Of a stretch of 64,000 bases of DNA, positions 50,636-59,849 are shown piece by piece. The DNA lies in the NCBI GenBank assembly GCA_002240395.1, contig CP016836.1, positions 2,852,001 to 2,916,000 on the forward strand. Reading direction: 5' to 3'. Under the pieces are notes generated by a model. It was not told the origin of the DNA. It was given only the letters and a program-made list of their open reading frames with translations, and searched no databases. Each line of letters begins with the position of its first letter. The first letter of the stretch is position 1. Source of the DNA: Xanthomonas citri pv. mangiferaeindicae. GTDB taxonomy: Bacteria > Pseudomonadota > Gammaproteobacteria > Xanthomonadales > Xanthomonadaceae. The position numbers and the translations under genes were made by a program.

Positions 50636-51310
50636 TCAGCGCAGCGCCGCGGCGAGGAACTTCATCGTCTGCCGGCGGGCCTCGGCGGCGCTGTCGGGGT
50701 GGTAGTGGGCCGGGTCGACGTCGCGGTTGAAGGCGTGGCCGCCCGGGTGGACATGGATCTCGGCGTCCGGCTGCCGCGCGCGATGGGCGGCGATATCGGC
50801 TTCGGGAATGCTGGCGTCGTCGGCACCGAAGTGGAACAGCATCGGCGCCTGCAGCGGTTCATCGAGGAACGGCACGGTGCGCGCGCCGTAGTAGCTGACC
50901 GCGGGTAGCCCCAAGCGGGTGTTGGCCAGGAAGGCAAGGCTGCCGCCCCAGCAGAAGCCGACCACGCCGATCTGGCGATGGCCTTCGCCGCGCAACAGGT
51001 CGCGTGTGGCGCGGACGATGCTGACGGCGCGGTCGAAGCCGAGCTCCGTGGCAAGCGCACGGCCGCGCTCGAAGTCGGCGGCCTCGTAGGTCAACTCGAC
51101 ATTGCGTGCGACCGGGTCGAACAGCGCCGGGGCGATCGCGACATAGCCGGCCGCCGCGTAGCCATCGGCGACGCTGCGGATGTGGGCGTTGACGCCGAAG
51201 ATCTCCTGCAGCACCACGATCGCGCCTTTGGCAGCGGCGCCATGCGGCGGGTCGGCCCGCCAGGCGTTGACCGGCCCCGACGCGGTGGCGACGACGATGT
51301 CCCGGCCCAT
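50636..51310 (-). CDS. Dienelactone hydrolase family protein
   Basis: A 224-residue alpha/beta hydrolase. The nucleophile elbow is GFCWGG with Cys, as in classical dienelactone hydrolases; the acid is likely in FGADDASIP and the base in HPGGHAFN. VVLQEIFGVNAHIRSVADGYA is the DLH N-terminal signature with an oxyanion-hole Glu. The substrate here is unknown, since no aromatic degradation genes are near. It overlaps no neighbour and is read towards the HIT gene. Confidence 0.9.
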   Translation of the reverse strand: MGRDIVVATASGPVNAWRADPPHGAAAKGAIVVLQEIFGVNAHIRSVADGYAAAGYVAIAPALFDPVARNVELTYEAADFERGRALATELGFDRAVSIVRATRDLLRGEGHRQIGVVGFCWGGSLAFLANTRLGLPAVSYYGARTVPFLDEPLQAPMLFHFGADDASIPEADIAAHRARQPDAEIHVHPGGHAFNRDVDPAHYHPDSAAEARRQTMKFLAAALR

Positions 51311-51485
51311 GGCGGCGTCCTGTTCAGGGGATCGCCCCGAGTCTACCCCAGGGCGGTGGCCGCAGGACCGCCCCGGCCGCCGCCGCTATACTGCGCGGCC
51401 CCTCGTGCCCGCAACCGCGGACCGGCCCGTCCGGTCGCCCGGCGATGCGCGTGGGCTCTTCCCTCCTGCACCCGCCACGGTTCCC

Positions 51486-52838
51486 ATGTCCGCAGCCAGT
51501 CCCAAGGTCGGTTTCGTCAGTCTCGGCTGTCCGAAGGCCCTCGTCGATTCCGAACGCATCCTCACCCAGTTGCGGGTCGAGGGCTACGACATCGTGCAGA
51601 CCTACGACGATGCCGACGTGGTGGTCGTCAACACCTGCGGGTTCATCGATTCGGCGGTCGCCGAGTCGCTCGACGCGATCGGCGAGGCGATGGCCGAGAA
51701 CGGCAAGGTGATCGTGACCGGGTGCCTGGGCAAGCGCGAGGAGATGATCCGCGACGCGCATCCGGGCGTGCTGTCGATCAGCGGGCCGCAGGACTACGGC
51801 TCGGTGATGGGCGCGGTGCATGCGGCCTTGCCGCCGCGGCACGATCCCTTCATCGACCTGGTGCCCGATACCGGCGTCAAGCTGACGCCGCGGCACTATG
51901 CGTATCTGAAGATCTCCGAGGGCTGCAACCACCGCTGCAGCTTCTGCATCATTCCTTCGATGCGCGGCGACCTGGTGTCGCGCCCGGTCGATGACGTGCT
52001 GCGCGAGGCCGAGCGGCTGGTGCGCGGCGGCGTGCGCGAACTGCTGGTGATCTCCCAGGACACCTCGGCCTACGGCGTGGACGTGCGTTATGCCGAGCGG
52101 ACGTGGCGCGATCGCGCTTATCAGACGCGGATGAAGGCGCTGTGCGAGGGGCTGTCGGAACTAGGCGTGTGGACACGACTGCACTATGTGTATCCGTACC
52201 CGCATGTCGACGACATCATCCCGCTGATGACTGAGCGCCATGCCGACGGCAGCCGCAAGCTGTTGCCGTATCTCGACGTGCCGCTGCAGCATGCGAGCCC
52301 ACGCATCCTCAAGCTGATGAAGCGGCCCGGCGCGATCGAGCGCACCCGCGAGCGTATCGCGCGCTGGCGCGAGATCTGCCCGGACCTGACGATCCGCAGC
52401 ACCTTCATCGTCGGCTTCCCCGGGGAGACCGAGGACGATTTCCAGCAGTTGCTGGACTTCCTCGACGAGGCCCAGCTCGATCGCGTCGGCGCGTTCGCCT
52501 ATTCGCCGGTCGAGGGCGCGAGCGCAAACCTGTTGCCCGATCCTGTGCCAGAGGCGGTGAAGCAGGAGCGGCTGGCGCGGTTCATGGACAAGCAGGCGGA
52601 GATTTCCGCAGCGCGGCTGGAGGCCAAGGTCGGCACCGTGCAGTCGTGTCTGGTCGATGTCGTCGACGGCGATCTGGCGATCGCGCGGACCATGGGGGAT
52701 GCGCCCGAGATCGACGGCGTGGTGCAGATCCAGGACGGCCGCGAGGCCGGTGTGCGCCCTGGCGATTTCGTCGAGGTGGCGATCATGGGCAGCGACGAGC
52801 ATGATCTCTACGGCGAAGTCGTGGAGACGGATGCATGA
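51486..52838 (+). CDS. rimO: Ribosomal protein S12 methylthiotransferase RimO
   Basis: A 450-residue radical-SAM enzyme that methylthiolates S12 Asp88. The N-terminal UPF0004 domain has cysteines in SLGCPKALVDSE, NTCGFIDSA and TGCLGKREE. The radical-SAM site is CNHRCSFC, and a TRAM domain is at the C-terminus (about 385-448). TATACT-GCGCGGCC at 51387-51400 is a probable -10. The stop overlaps the next ATG (ATGA). Confidence 0.96.
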   Translation: MSAASPKVGFVSLGCPKALVDSERILTQLRVEGYDIVQTYDDADVVVVNTCGFIDSAVAESLDAIGEAMAENGKVIVTGCLGKREEMIRDAHPGVLSISGPQDYGSVMGAVHAALPPRHDPFIDLVPDTGVKLTPRHYAYLKISEGCNHRCSFCIIPSMRGDLVSRPVDDVLREAERLVRGGVRELLVISQDTSAYGVDVRYAERTWRDRAYQTRMKALCEGLSELGVWTRLHYVYPYPHVDDIIPLMTERHADGSRKLLPYLDVPLQHASPRILKLMKRPGAIERTRERIARWREICPDLTIRSTFIVGFPGETEDDFQQLLDFLDEAQLDRVGAFAYSPVEGASANLLPDPVPEAVKQERLARFMDKQAEISAARLEAKVGTVQSCLVDVVDGDLAIARTMGDAPEIDGVVQIQDGREAGVRPGDFVEVAIMGSDEHDLYGEVVETDA

Positions 52839-53239
52839 AGCGCTGGTCGAAGGAAGTGGCGACGGGGCTGCTGCTGGCGTTCGTGGCCGGCACCGCAGGC
52901 GCGGCGGACGGACTGAGCGGGACCTATCGGCCGGTGGACGAGGATCCGGCGACGGCGCCGGCCGACGCCCAGCTGACGCTGCGGGCCGAGGGCCGCGGCT
53001 GGTTGGCGATGTTCCGTGGCGAAGGGCTGGCCATGCTGCCGCTCAGCGGGCGTGAGCAGGCGGCACTGTTTCCCGGTGTCCCGCCCGAGGCCGGACTGCA
53101 GTGCGCGTCGTCGAGCGCGTTCCTGATGTGCCGCGTCGCGCCGGGCACCGTGTTCCCCGACCAGAAGTTCACGTCGACGACCGGGTACTTCAGCGCGTTC
53201 TCGGACACGCAGATCCACGAGCTGCAGCGCATCGATTGA
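52835..53239 (+). CDS. Small secreted protein of unknown function
   Basis: A 134-residue protein with a signal peptide (1-23, ending AGAA) and no family I recognise. The mature part starts GLSGTYRPVDEDP, suggesting a small beta-rich domain that could bind or sense a ligand, and has two cysteines (in LQCASS and LMCRV). ATG 52835 overlaps the rimO stop, so it depends on rimO translation. It faces the frameshifted lipoprotein gene across a perfect GC palindrome. Confidence 0.75.
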   Translation: MKRWSKEVATGLLLAFVAGTAGAADGLSGTYRPVDEDPATAPADAQLTLRAEGRGWLAMFRGEGLAMLPLSGREQAALFPGVPPEAGLQCASSSAFLMCRVAPGTVFPDQKFTSTTGYFSAFSDTQIHELQRID

Positions 53240-53255
53240 GCGCCCGGCCGGGCGC
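53240..53255. terminator. GC palindrome between convergent genes
   Basis: GCGCCCGGCCGGGCGC is a perfect 16-base palindrome directly after the stop of the secreted protein. It could form a short hairpin or cruciform and end transcripts weakly. Confidence 0.35.
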
Positions 53256-53280
53256 AGGTCCGGCGCGCGCCCTCGCGTAT

Positions 53281-53891
53281 CTACGGCGCGGGCGCTGTCT
53301 GGGCGGCCGTCTCGACATAGGCCCAGGTCGCGGCCTCGATCGCGTCGATCGCCGCGATCGCGCCGGGCAGCAGGGCCCGTCCGCCGTCGCCGCCGTCGTC
53401 GCGCATCCGCCCCGAGGCGTTGTAGTCGACCAGGGCCTGCCAGGCCGGCAGGCGCGCGTCGACGGTCGCAAGCAGCTGCCGCAGCGCGCCTCGCACGATC
53501 ACGTTTCCCGCGCCATCCTCATGCGCTGCCAGAACGGCGTGCGCCCGCGCGCGGAACGCGGCGTCGAAGTGATGGGTATCGGTCCGGACCTTCCAGAACG
53601 CGCCGAGCCGGAAGCGCTCATCGTCGGCGGCGCGTGCGTTGCGCCCGGAAGGGCCCGTGCCACGTTCGATCAGGAACGGCCGCAGCCGCGCAGCGAGAGC
53701 GGCATGGGCGTCGGTCGTTGGGTCGGCAGGGGCCGGGGCGGGCGTGGTCGCCGGCGAAGTGGGGTGGTGCCTGGACTGCAGGCGGCGAGGGCGGTCGCCA
53801 GCAGGATGAGGCCGGTGCAGGTCCCGCGCGCGAGGGGCCATCTGTTCGCAGCCGCGACCGTCCGGCCACCGTGTCGGCGATCGCGGCCCAT
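53281..53891 (-). pseudogene. Probable lipoprotein split by a one-base frameshift
   Basis: Frame one (ATG 53891, directly after the greB stop) encodes a lipoprotein signal: GLILLATALAACSPGTTP, with LAAC as lipobox. Frame two (to 53281) encodes the body: TSPATTPAPAPADPTTDAHA and a domain with RTDTHHFDAAFRARAHAVL and LLATVDARLPAWQAL. The frames meet at the four-G run 53761-53764; one extra base would give a 203-residue lipoprotein. The body has no named domain I recognise. The alternative is that translation starts at ATG 53841 and yields a cytosolic protein with a basic N-terminus, which I find less likely. Confidence 0.6.
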
Positions 53892-54395
53892 TCAGTTGGC
53901 GTAGTCGACCGAGACGATCGCGAACGTGCGCGACCCGCCCGGCAGTTCGACCGCGACCTCGTCGTCGACGCGCTTCTTGAGCAATGCGCGCGCGAGCGGT
54001 GAATCGATACTGATCCAGCCTTCGCGCGCATCGGTTTCATCGGGGCCGACGATGCGGTAGCGGCTGCACTGCCCGCTGTCGAGGTCTTCCAGTTCGATCC
54101 AAGCGCCGAAGAACACCGCCGCAGGATCGGTCGGCACGGTGTCGACCACGCGCAGCGCTTCGAGCCGCTTGCCGAGGTAGCGCACGCGGCGGTCGATCTC
54201 GCCCAGCTGTTTCTTGCGATACGTGTACTCGGCATTCTCCGAGCGGTCGCCTTCGGCCGCAGCGGCCGACAGCGCGCGTACGACCTCGGGCCGGCGCACC
54301 CGCCACAGATCGTCGAGCTCGGCCTTGAGCCGGGCGTGGCCGTCCGGAGTGATCAGCGCGGTGCTCTTTTCCGGTGGCGGGCGCCAGCGGCTCAT
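53892..54395 (-). CDS. greB: Transcription elongation factor GreB
   Basis: A 167-residue secondary-channel factor that rescues backtracked RNA polymerase by stimulating transcript cleavage. The N-terminal coiled coil has the acidic tip AEGDRSENAEYTYRKKQL, where the Asp-Glu pair coordinates metal, and the C-terminal FKBP-like domain reads ISIDSPLARALLKKRVDDEV. GreB-type features are the YTYRKK region and RVRYLGKRLE. The start overlaps the stop of the HerA-like gene (ATGA), so expression is coupled. Confidence 0.94.
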   Translation of the reverse strand: MSRWRPPPEKSTALITPDGHARLKAELDDLWRVRRPEVVRALSAAAAEGDRSENAEYTYRKKQLGEIDRRVRYLGKRLEALRVVDTVPTDPAAVFFGAWIELEDLDSGQCSRYRIVGPDETDAREGWISIDSPLARALLKKRVDDEVAVELPGGSRTFAIVSVDYAN

Positions 54396-55882
54396 CGGCG
54401 CCCGATCCCGCCCAGCAGGTTGCGCACGATCCGGTTGGTGATCGTGCGCACCGCCTGCTTGCCGGCAGCCTGGACCGCGCCCTGGCGCCGCTTGGTGCCG
54501 AACAGGAACTCGTTGAGCTTCTGTCCCAGGCCACCCTCGGCCTCGTCAGCGTCGCGGGACTTCGCCGCAGGCGCGTCGCCGGCAGTGGTCGCGGCCTGCG
54601 CACGCTGGGCCAGCAGCTCGGCGGCCGATTCGCGATTGACCGGCGTGTCGTATTTGGCGCCGACCGGACTGCCGGCGCGCACGCGTGCACGTTCGGCCTC
54701 GGTGATTGCGCCCATCCGGCAGCGCGGCGGCGCGATCAGCGTGCGCTCGACCGGCGCCGGCGCGCCGCCAGCCTGCAGCATCGAGACCAGCGCCTCGCCG
54801 GTCTTGAGCGTGGCGATCGTGGCGGCGACGTCGAGCGCGGGGTTGGGCACGAAGGTCTGCGCGGCGGTGCGCACGGCTTTCTGATCGCGCGGCGTGTACG
54901 CACGCAGCGCGTGCTGCACGCGATTGCCGAGCTGGCCGAGCACGGCCTGCGGCACGTCATCGGGGAACTGCGAACAGAAGTAGACGCCCACGCCCTTGGA
55001 GCGCACCAGCCGCACCACCTGTTCGATACGCTGCTGCAGCGCGGTCGGCGCGTCGCCGAACAGCAGGTGCGCCTCGTCGAACACGAACACCAGCCGCGGC
55101 TTGTCCAGATCGCCGACCTCGGGCAGCGTCTCGAACAATTGCGACAGCAGCCAGAGCAGGAACGTCGCGTACAGACGCGGCTTGAGAATCAGCCGGTCGG
55201 CGGCGAGGATGCCGATCACGCCGCGGCCGTCGGTGCGCGTGCGCAGCAGGTCGTCGAGCGCCAGCGCAGGTTCGCCGAAGAACGGTGCGCCGCCGTCCTG
55301 TTCCAGCCGCAGCACCGCGCGCTGGATCGCCGCGACCGAGGGGGCCGAGACCAGACCGTACTCGGACGACACCGCCTTGCGCTCCTCGGCGACCAGGCCC
55401 AGCAGCGCGCGCAGATCGTCGAGGTCGAGCAGCAGCAGGCCGCGGTCGTCGGCGAGCTTGAACACGATGTCGAGCACGCCGGCCTGGGTATCGTTGAGCT
55501 CGAGGATGCGCGCCAGCAGCGTCGGCCCCATCTCGCTGACCGTCGTGCGCACCGGATGGCCGGACACGCCGAACAGGTCCCAGAACACCACCGGGCTGGC
55601 TTCGCCGGCATAGTCGGGCACGCCGATGCGCGCAGCGCGTTCGCGCAGCGCATCGCCGATCTCGCCGGGCACCGCTAGACCCGCGACGTCGCCCTTCACG
55701 TCGGCCATGAACACCGGCACACCCAGGCGCGAAAAGCCTTCGGCCAGCGTGGTCAGCGTGACGGTCTTGCCGGTGCCGGTCGCGCCGGCGACCAGGCCGT
55801 GGCGGTTGCCTAGCGCAGGTAGCAGGTGCACGGGGCCACCGTCGGGCGTGGTGACGGCCTTGCCGATGAGGATCGGATCCAT
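54392..55882 (-). CDS. HerA-like ATPase (DUF853 family)
   Basis: A 496-residue RecA/FtsK-like ATPase. Walker A is GATGTGKTVTLTTLAEGFSR near residue 33, and the Walker B-like FVFDEAHLLFGDAP follows near 265. The DUF853 pattern PVFMADVKGDVAGLA and GVGVYFCSQFPDDVP is clear. These proteins are related to the HerA helicase, but most DUF853 members have no established function. The C-terminal tail is basic and alanine-rich. It is upstream of greB with a four-base overlap. ATG 55882 begins MDPILIGKAV. Confidence 0.9.
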   Translation of the reverse strand: MDPILIGKAVTTPDGGPVHLLPALGNRHGLVAGATGTGKTVTLTTLAEGFSRLGVPVFMADVKGDVAGLAVPGEIGDALRERAARIGVPDYAGEASPVVFWDLFGVSGHPVRTTVSEMGPTLLARILELNDTQAGVLDIVFKLADDRGLLLLDLDDLRALLGLVAEERKAVSSEYGLVSAPSVAAIQRAVLRLEQDGGAPFFGEPALALDDLLRTRTDGRGVIGILAADRLILKPRLYATFLLWLLSQLFETLPEVGDLDKPRLVFVFDEAHLLFGDAPTALQQRIEQVVRLVRSKGVGVYFCSQFPDDVPQAVLGQLGNRVQHALRAYTPRDQKAVRTAAQTFVPNPALDVAATIATLKTGEALVSMLQAGGAPAPVERTLIAPPRCRMGAITEAERARVRAGSPVGAKYDTPVNRESAAELLAQRAQAATTAGDAPAAKSRDADEAEGGLGQKLNEFLFGTKRRQGAVQAAGKQAVRTITNRIVRNLLGGIGRR

Positions 55883-56000
55883 GGATTCAGAGCGCTTGGA
55901 GGAAGTCGCGATTCTAGGACCTCGTCGCTGCCGGTGCCGCGCCGTCGTCGAGGTCCGTGGCGCGCGCACAATGGACGTGTTGTTTTCAAGGAGTGTCGCC

Positions 56001-57314
56001 ATGCCCTCTCGACTCCCGTCGCGTCTGCTCTGCCTGATCGTCGCGGCCTTGCCCGCAGTGGTCCTTGCCTGCGCGCTGCCAGCGCCGGACGGACCGCTGC
56101 CCGTGGGCCAGCAGCGCTTCGAACTGGCGGACACGACGCGGCGTGGTGTGGCAGGCGAGGCCCCCGAGGCGGTGCGGACGTTGCCTCTCGTCGCCTGGTA
56201 CCCCGCCGCGCAGGCCGCGCCCCCGCGCCCGTATCTGCCGCAGGACGAAGCAGGGCAGCTGTTGCCGGCGCTGGCACGCAATCTGGGCTACGCCGTCGAC
56301 GAGACTCACGCTATCGCCGCCTGCACCGCCGCAGGCGCCGGCACGGGCGTGGCGTCGCGGCCCGAGGGCGGCTTCCCGCTGGTGGTCCTCAGTCACGGCT
56401 TCTTCCTGTATCCGGCGCAGAACACCGCACTGGCGCAATCGCTGGCCAGTCATGGCTATGTGGTGGTGGCGCTGGGGCATCCCGGCGACGCGGTGGACCT
56501 CGCGCTGGCCGACGGCCGGGTGGTGCCGACCCACATGACCGCCGAGGCGCCGGCCCTGCTGGAATGGCGCCGTCGTTTCCATGCCGCCCACGATCACGCC
56601 ACGCGCGCCGCATTGATCGACGGCTACGCACAGGCGCTGGCCGGCAGCCGGCTGGGCGCCAGTCAGGCGACTTGGCGCGAGGACGTGCTGTTCGCGGTGC
56701 GCGCGCTCCAGGCCGGGCACGTGCCACCGGCGTTCGCGCCGGTGCTCGCCGCGACCGATCCGCAGCGGCTGGCGATCGCAGGCATGTCCTTCGGCGGGTC
56801 GACCGCGGCGACCGCCTGCCGGCACCTGCCGAGCTGCCGCGCGGCGGTGAGTCTGGACGGGCTGAATTTCGACCCCGGGCTCTACGATGCCGACCTCGGT
56901 CGGCCGTTGCTGGCGCTGGCCAGCGACTGGGTGCGGTTTCCGCTCTACGACGGCACGCCGGCCGACGCTGCGTTCCACCACAACGACTACGCCTACGAGC
57001 GCTGGACGCAGGTCGGGCTGGCGCCGGACGTGATCCGGCTGCGCGTGCCCGGCAGCCGGCATATGGCGTTCAGCGACCTGCCGCTGCTGATGGCGGGCCC
57101 GGCGCACGAGGCGCACTTCGGCGATGCGGATGCCGCCGCGACCGCGCGCGGTGTCGCCGCGGTGACGCGCGCGTTCCTCGCCCGCCATCTCGCGGCCGCG
57201 CCGGCGGGCGACCTCGATGCGGCGATCGACGCGGCCGGCTTCGCGCGCCACGATCCGGCGCAGACCCGCGACTGGGCCCGTTCGCGGGTCGGGGCCGGAC
57301 AGCCCGGCGGCTGA
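56001..57314 (+). CDS. Exported alpha/beta hydrolase (dienelactone/PAF-acetylhydrolase-like)
   Basis: A 437-residue serine hydrolase with an N-terminal signal (1-23). Cys24 in VVLAC could be a weak lipobox. The catalytic core shows LVVLSHGFFLYPAQN (oxyanion region), the nucleophile GMSFGGS, and a candidate His in GSRHMAF. Family resemblance is to platelet-activating-factor acetylhydrolase-like and esterase proteins. ATG 56001 lies seven bases after AAGGAG. Secreted or membrane-attached esterase activity is likely; the substrate is unknown. Confidence 0.85.
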   Translation: MPSRLPSRLLCLIVAALPAVVLACALPAPDGPLPVGQQRFELADTTRRGVAGEAPEAVRTLPLVAWYPAAQAAPPRPYLPQDEAGQLLPALARNLGYAVDETHAIAACTAAGAGTGVASRPEGGFPLVVLSHGFFLYPAQNTALAQSLASHGYVVVALGHPGDAVDLALADGRVVPTHMTAEAPALLEWRRRFHAAHDHATRAALIDGYAQALAGSRLGASQATWREDVLFAVRALQAGHVPPAFAPVLAATDPQRLAIAGMSFGGSTAATACRHLPSCRAAVSLDGLNFDPGLYDADLGRPLLALASDWVRFPLYDGTPADAAFHHNDYAYERWTQVGLAPDVIRLRVPGSRHMAFSDLPLLMAGPAHEAHFGDADAAATARGVAAVTRAFLARHLAAAPAGDLDAAIDAAGFARHDPAQTRDWARSRVGAGQPGG

Positions 57315-57391
57315 GCCCGGCGACCGTCGGTCGCCTTGCCGCGGCGCGATGGCCGGGGCTACCCTGCCGGCCCCTCAGAGCGAAGCCCCGC

Positions 57392-58951
57392 ATGCCCGAG
57401 TCCCGGTTTTCCCGTCGTTTTCCGCTCGCGCACTTGGGCGCCCTGGCGCTGGCGCTGGTCCTGTCCTGCCATGCCACCGATGCGCAGGCGCAGTCGCGCC
57501 GCGACCGCGAGGCGGCCGAGGCGCTGAATCAGCGCATGCTCGATGCCGAGGGGCGCTACCGCGAAGCGTTGGTGCGCATCGCCAATGACGACCCGGCGGG
57601 CGTCGAGGCGAGCAATGCCGCGCTCGAGGACATGGAGGACGTGATGGTGGCCTGCGAGAAGCAGCGCGGCTGCAGCGTCCCGCAGCTGTTGACCAGCTAC
57701 AAGCGCCTGCTCAAGGCCGATGCCGATGCGCAGGCCGGGCAGGGTGAGGACGACGCGCCGGTCGATGCGCCCGACGGCAGCCTGCCGACCGCCGATGTGC
57801 CCGCCGCTGCCAGCGCTTCGGCGCTGCTGAGCGAGGACGAGCGGTTCAAGCGCATGGTCGAGCTCAATCCGGCCGTCCAGGCCGGCATCCGCCGCTGGCT
57901 CACCGACATGCGCGTGTCGCTGATCACCAGTCACGAGAACTACCAGTACATGCGGCATCTGATGTCGCCGGCGTTCAAGCGCAGCGGGCTGCCCGAGGCG
58001 TTGCTGTTCGGCATCATGGCCAAGGAATCCAACGGCCGGGTGCACGCGCGTTCGCGCGCCGGCGCCGCCGGGCCGCTGCAGTTCATGCCCGCTACCGGGC
58101 GCCGGTTCGGTCTGGGCCCCGACGGCAGCGGCTTCGACACGCGCTACGACCCGCGTCAGGCGGCCGATGCCGCGGCGGTCTATCTCAATGAGCGGTTCGC
58201 CCAGCACGGCAACGAGATCGAATACTGGCTGGCCGCCTACAACGGCGGCGAGGGGCGCGCGCTGCGCGTCTACCGTGAGGCTGCGGGCCGGCGCTTCTGG
58301 GACCCGGATGTCTACAACCAGTTTCCGCCCGAGACCCGCGACTATGTGCCGATGGTGATCGCCGCGGCGTGGCTGTACCTGCACCCGCAGGAGTACGGAC
58401 TGACCTTCCCGAAGGTCGATGCGCGGCCGGCGACGTTCCGTCTCGAGCGGCCGGCGTCGATCTACGAACTTACGATCTGTCTGGGCAACGGCAACACCCG
58501 CGACGGTTACATGCGCGCGCTGCGCAATCTCAATCCCAGCTACGAGGCAGAGAGCCTGCTGCCGGTCGGCACCGTGCTCAACGGCACCGTGCGCATGGCC
58601 GGGCTGTATCGCCAGTGGTGCGTGCGCGGCGCGCGCGCCGACCTGGCGGCCGAACTGGTGAACAGCGACCCGCGTGCGGCGATCGTGCGCACCGGTGCGA
58701 TCGAGGTGTTGCCCGACGTCAGCGCCGACGCCCCAGCGGCCCTGCCGGCTGCGCCTGCCGCCCCGCGGCCGCCGCAGGCCGCCCCGGCGCCCGCGCGCAG
58801 CCACCGCGTCGCCCGCGGCGACACCCTGGGCAAGATCGCCCAGCGTTATGGCTGCAACATCTCGACGCTCGCGCGCGCCAATGGCCTGCGCGCGCCTGCG
58901 TACGCACTCAAGCCGGGACAGACGCTGACGTTGCAGGGCTGCGCGCGCTAG
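57392..58951 (+). CDS. mltD: MltD-like lytic transglycosylase with LysM
   Basis: A 519-residue periplasmic murein hydrolase. The signal peptide is 1-34. The SLT domain (about 195-340) has the catalytic Glu212 in MAKESNGRV, RAGAAGPLQFMPATGRRFG and AAYNGGEGRAL. A single LysM domain (about 472-515) ends the protein: HRVARGDTLGKIAQRYGCN. MltD normally carries more LysM repeats and a lipobox; here a soluble signal peptide and one LysM are seen. A linker rich in Ala and Pro joins the two. Confidence 0.88.
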   Translation: MPESRFSRRFPLAHLGALALALVLSCHATDAQAQSRRDREAAEALNQRMLDAEGRYREALVRIANDDPAGVEASNAALEDMEDVMVACEKQRGCSVPQLLTSYKRLLKADADAQAGQGEDDAPVDAPDGSLPTADVPAAASASALLSEDERFKRMVELNPAVQAGIRRWLTDMRVSLITSHENYQYMRHLMSPAFKRSGLPEALLFGIMAKESNGRVHARSRAGAAGPLQFMPATGRRFGLGPDGSGFDTRYDPRQAADAAAVYLNERFAQHGNEIEYWLAAYNGGEGRALRVYREAAGRRFWDPDVYNQFPPETRDYVPMVIAAAWLYLHPQEYGLTFPKVDARPATFRLERPASIYELTICLGNGNTRDGYMRALRNLNPSYEAESLLPVGTVLNGTVRMAGLYRQWCVRGARADLAAELVNSDPRAAIVRTGAIEVLPDVSADAPAALPAAPAAPRPPQAAPAPARSHRVARGDTLGKIAQRYGCNISTLARANGLRAPAYALKPGQTLTLQGCAR

Positions 58952-58964
58952 ACGCCGCGCGCGA

Positions 58965-58991
58965 CGCCCTCGCCCGAGTGCGGGCAGGGCG
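58965..58991. terminator. Hairpin between convergent mltD and psd
   Basis: CGCCCT-C-GCCCG pairs with CGGGC-A-GGGCG (one C-A mismatch) around AGTG. It sits between the stop codons. There is no U-tract. Confidence 0.45.
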
Positions 58992-59000
58992 CGCGCATGG

Positions 59001-59849
59001 TCACGCGCCCAGGCGCGTGGCCAGCCGTTCGCCCAGGCGGACCGGCGACTCGGCGTGCAGCGCCGGTGCCAGTTCGGCCACGCCGGGCGGCAGCAGCACG
59101 ATCACCGTCGAGCCGTAGTTGAAGCGCGCCATCTCGGCGAAGCGCTCGAGCACGATGCCGCGCCCGCGGTAGTCCTTGCGCTGGATGCGGTCGCCGTAGG
59201 CGGGAATCTCCTCACCCGCCCAGACCGTCTCCACGCCCGAGACCAGCAGCGCGCCGACCATCACCTGGACCATCGGCCCGAAGTCGGTATCGAAATGGCA
59301 TACCAGCCGCTCGTTGCGTGCGAACAATCGCGGCACATTGGCGACCGCGTCGGTGCCGACGCTGAACAGCCGGCCCGGAACGTGCACGGTCTCGCGCAGC
59401 GTACCGGTCCAGGCCATGTGCACGCGGTGGTAGTCGCGCGGCGACAGGTACACGGTGGCGTAGCGGCCGTCGAGATAGGGCGCCGCGTCGTCGGCATCGC
59501 CGAGCAGTTCGGCGACCGTGAACGACTGGCCCTTAGCCTGGAAGATGCGGTCGCCGTCGATCGCACCACACTGGCTGATGTGGCCGTCGGCCGGCATCAG
59601 CAGCGCGCGTGGGTCCGGATCGGCAGTGCGCGCGCCTTCGCGCAACGCGCGGGTGAAGAACGCATTGAAGCTGGCGTAGGACGCCGGGTCCGGATTGGCC
59701 GCTTCCGACAGGTCGACGCCGAAGCGGCGCACGACCGTGTCGATCAGCCAGCGTCGCGTGCCCGGATGGGTCGAGTAGGCGAGCCGGCGCGCCATCGACG
59801 AGAGCAGGCGGTGCGGCAGCGCATAGGTCAGCGTGGTCGTCAGGCTCAT
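59001..59849 (-). CDS. psd: Phosphatidylserine decarboxylase
   Basis: A 282-residue pyruvoyl enzyme that makes phosphatidylethanolamine. The self-cleavage site is the GST at 246-248 (FNYGSTVIVL), where Ser247 becomes the pyruvoyl group; the charge-relay residues are Asp88 and His90 in MPADGHISQ and His144 in YHRVHM. The cleavage tripeptide follows Tyr rather than the more usual Leu or Met. The start overlaps the stop of the Sco1-like gene (ATGA). Confidence 0.95.
   Translation of the reverse strand: MSLTTTLTYALPHRLLSSMARRLAYSTHPGTRRWLIDTVVRRFGVDLSEAANPDPASYASFNAFFTRALREGARTADPDPRALLMPADGHISQCGAIDGDRIFQAKGQSFTVAELLGDADDAAPYLDGRYATVYLSPRDYHRVHMAWTGTLRETVHVPGRLFSVGTDAVANVPRLFARNERLVCHFDTDFGPMVQVMVGALLVSGVETVWAGEEIPAYGDRIQRKDYRGRGIVLERFAEMARFNYGSTVIVLLPPGVAELAPALHAESPVRLGERLATRLGA

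Noticed and set aside
53281..53841. Accepting the 186-residue frame alone as a complete cytosolic protein
   Set aside because: Its first 30 residues are unstructured basic sequence in the place where another frame encodes a clean lipoprotein signal with lipobox, and one base joins the two.
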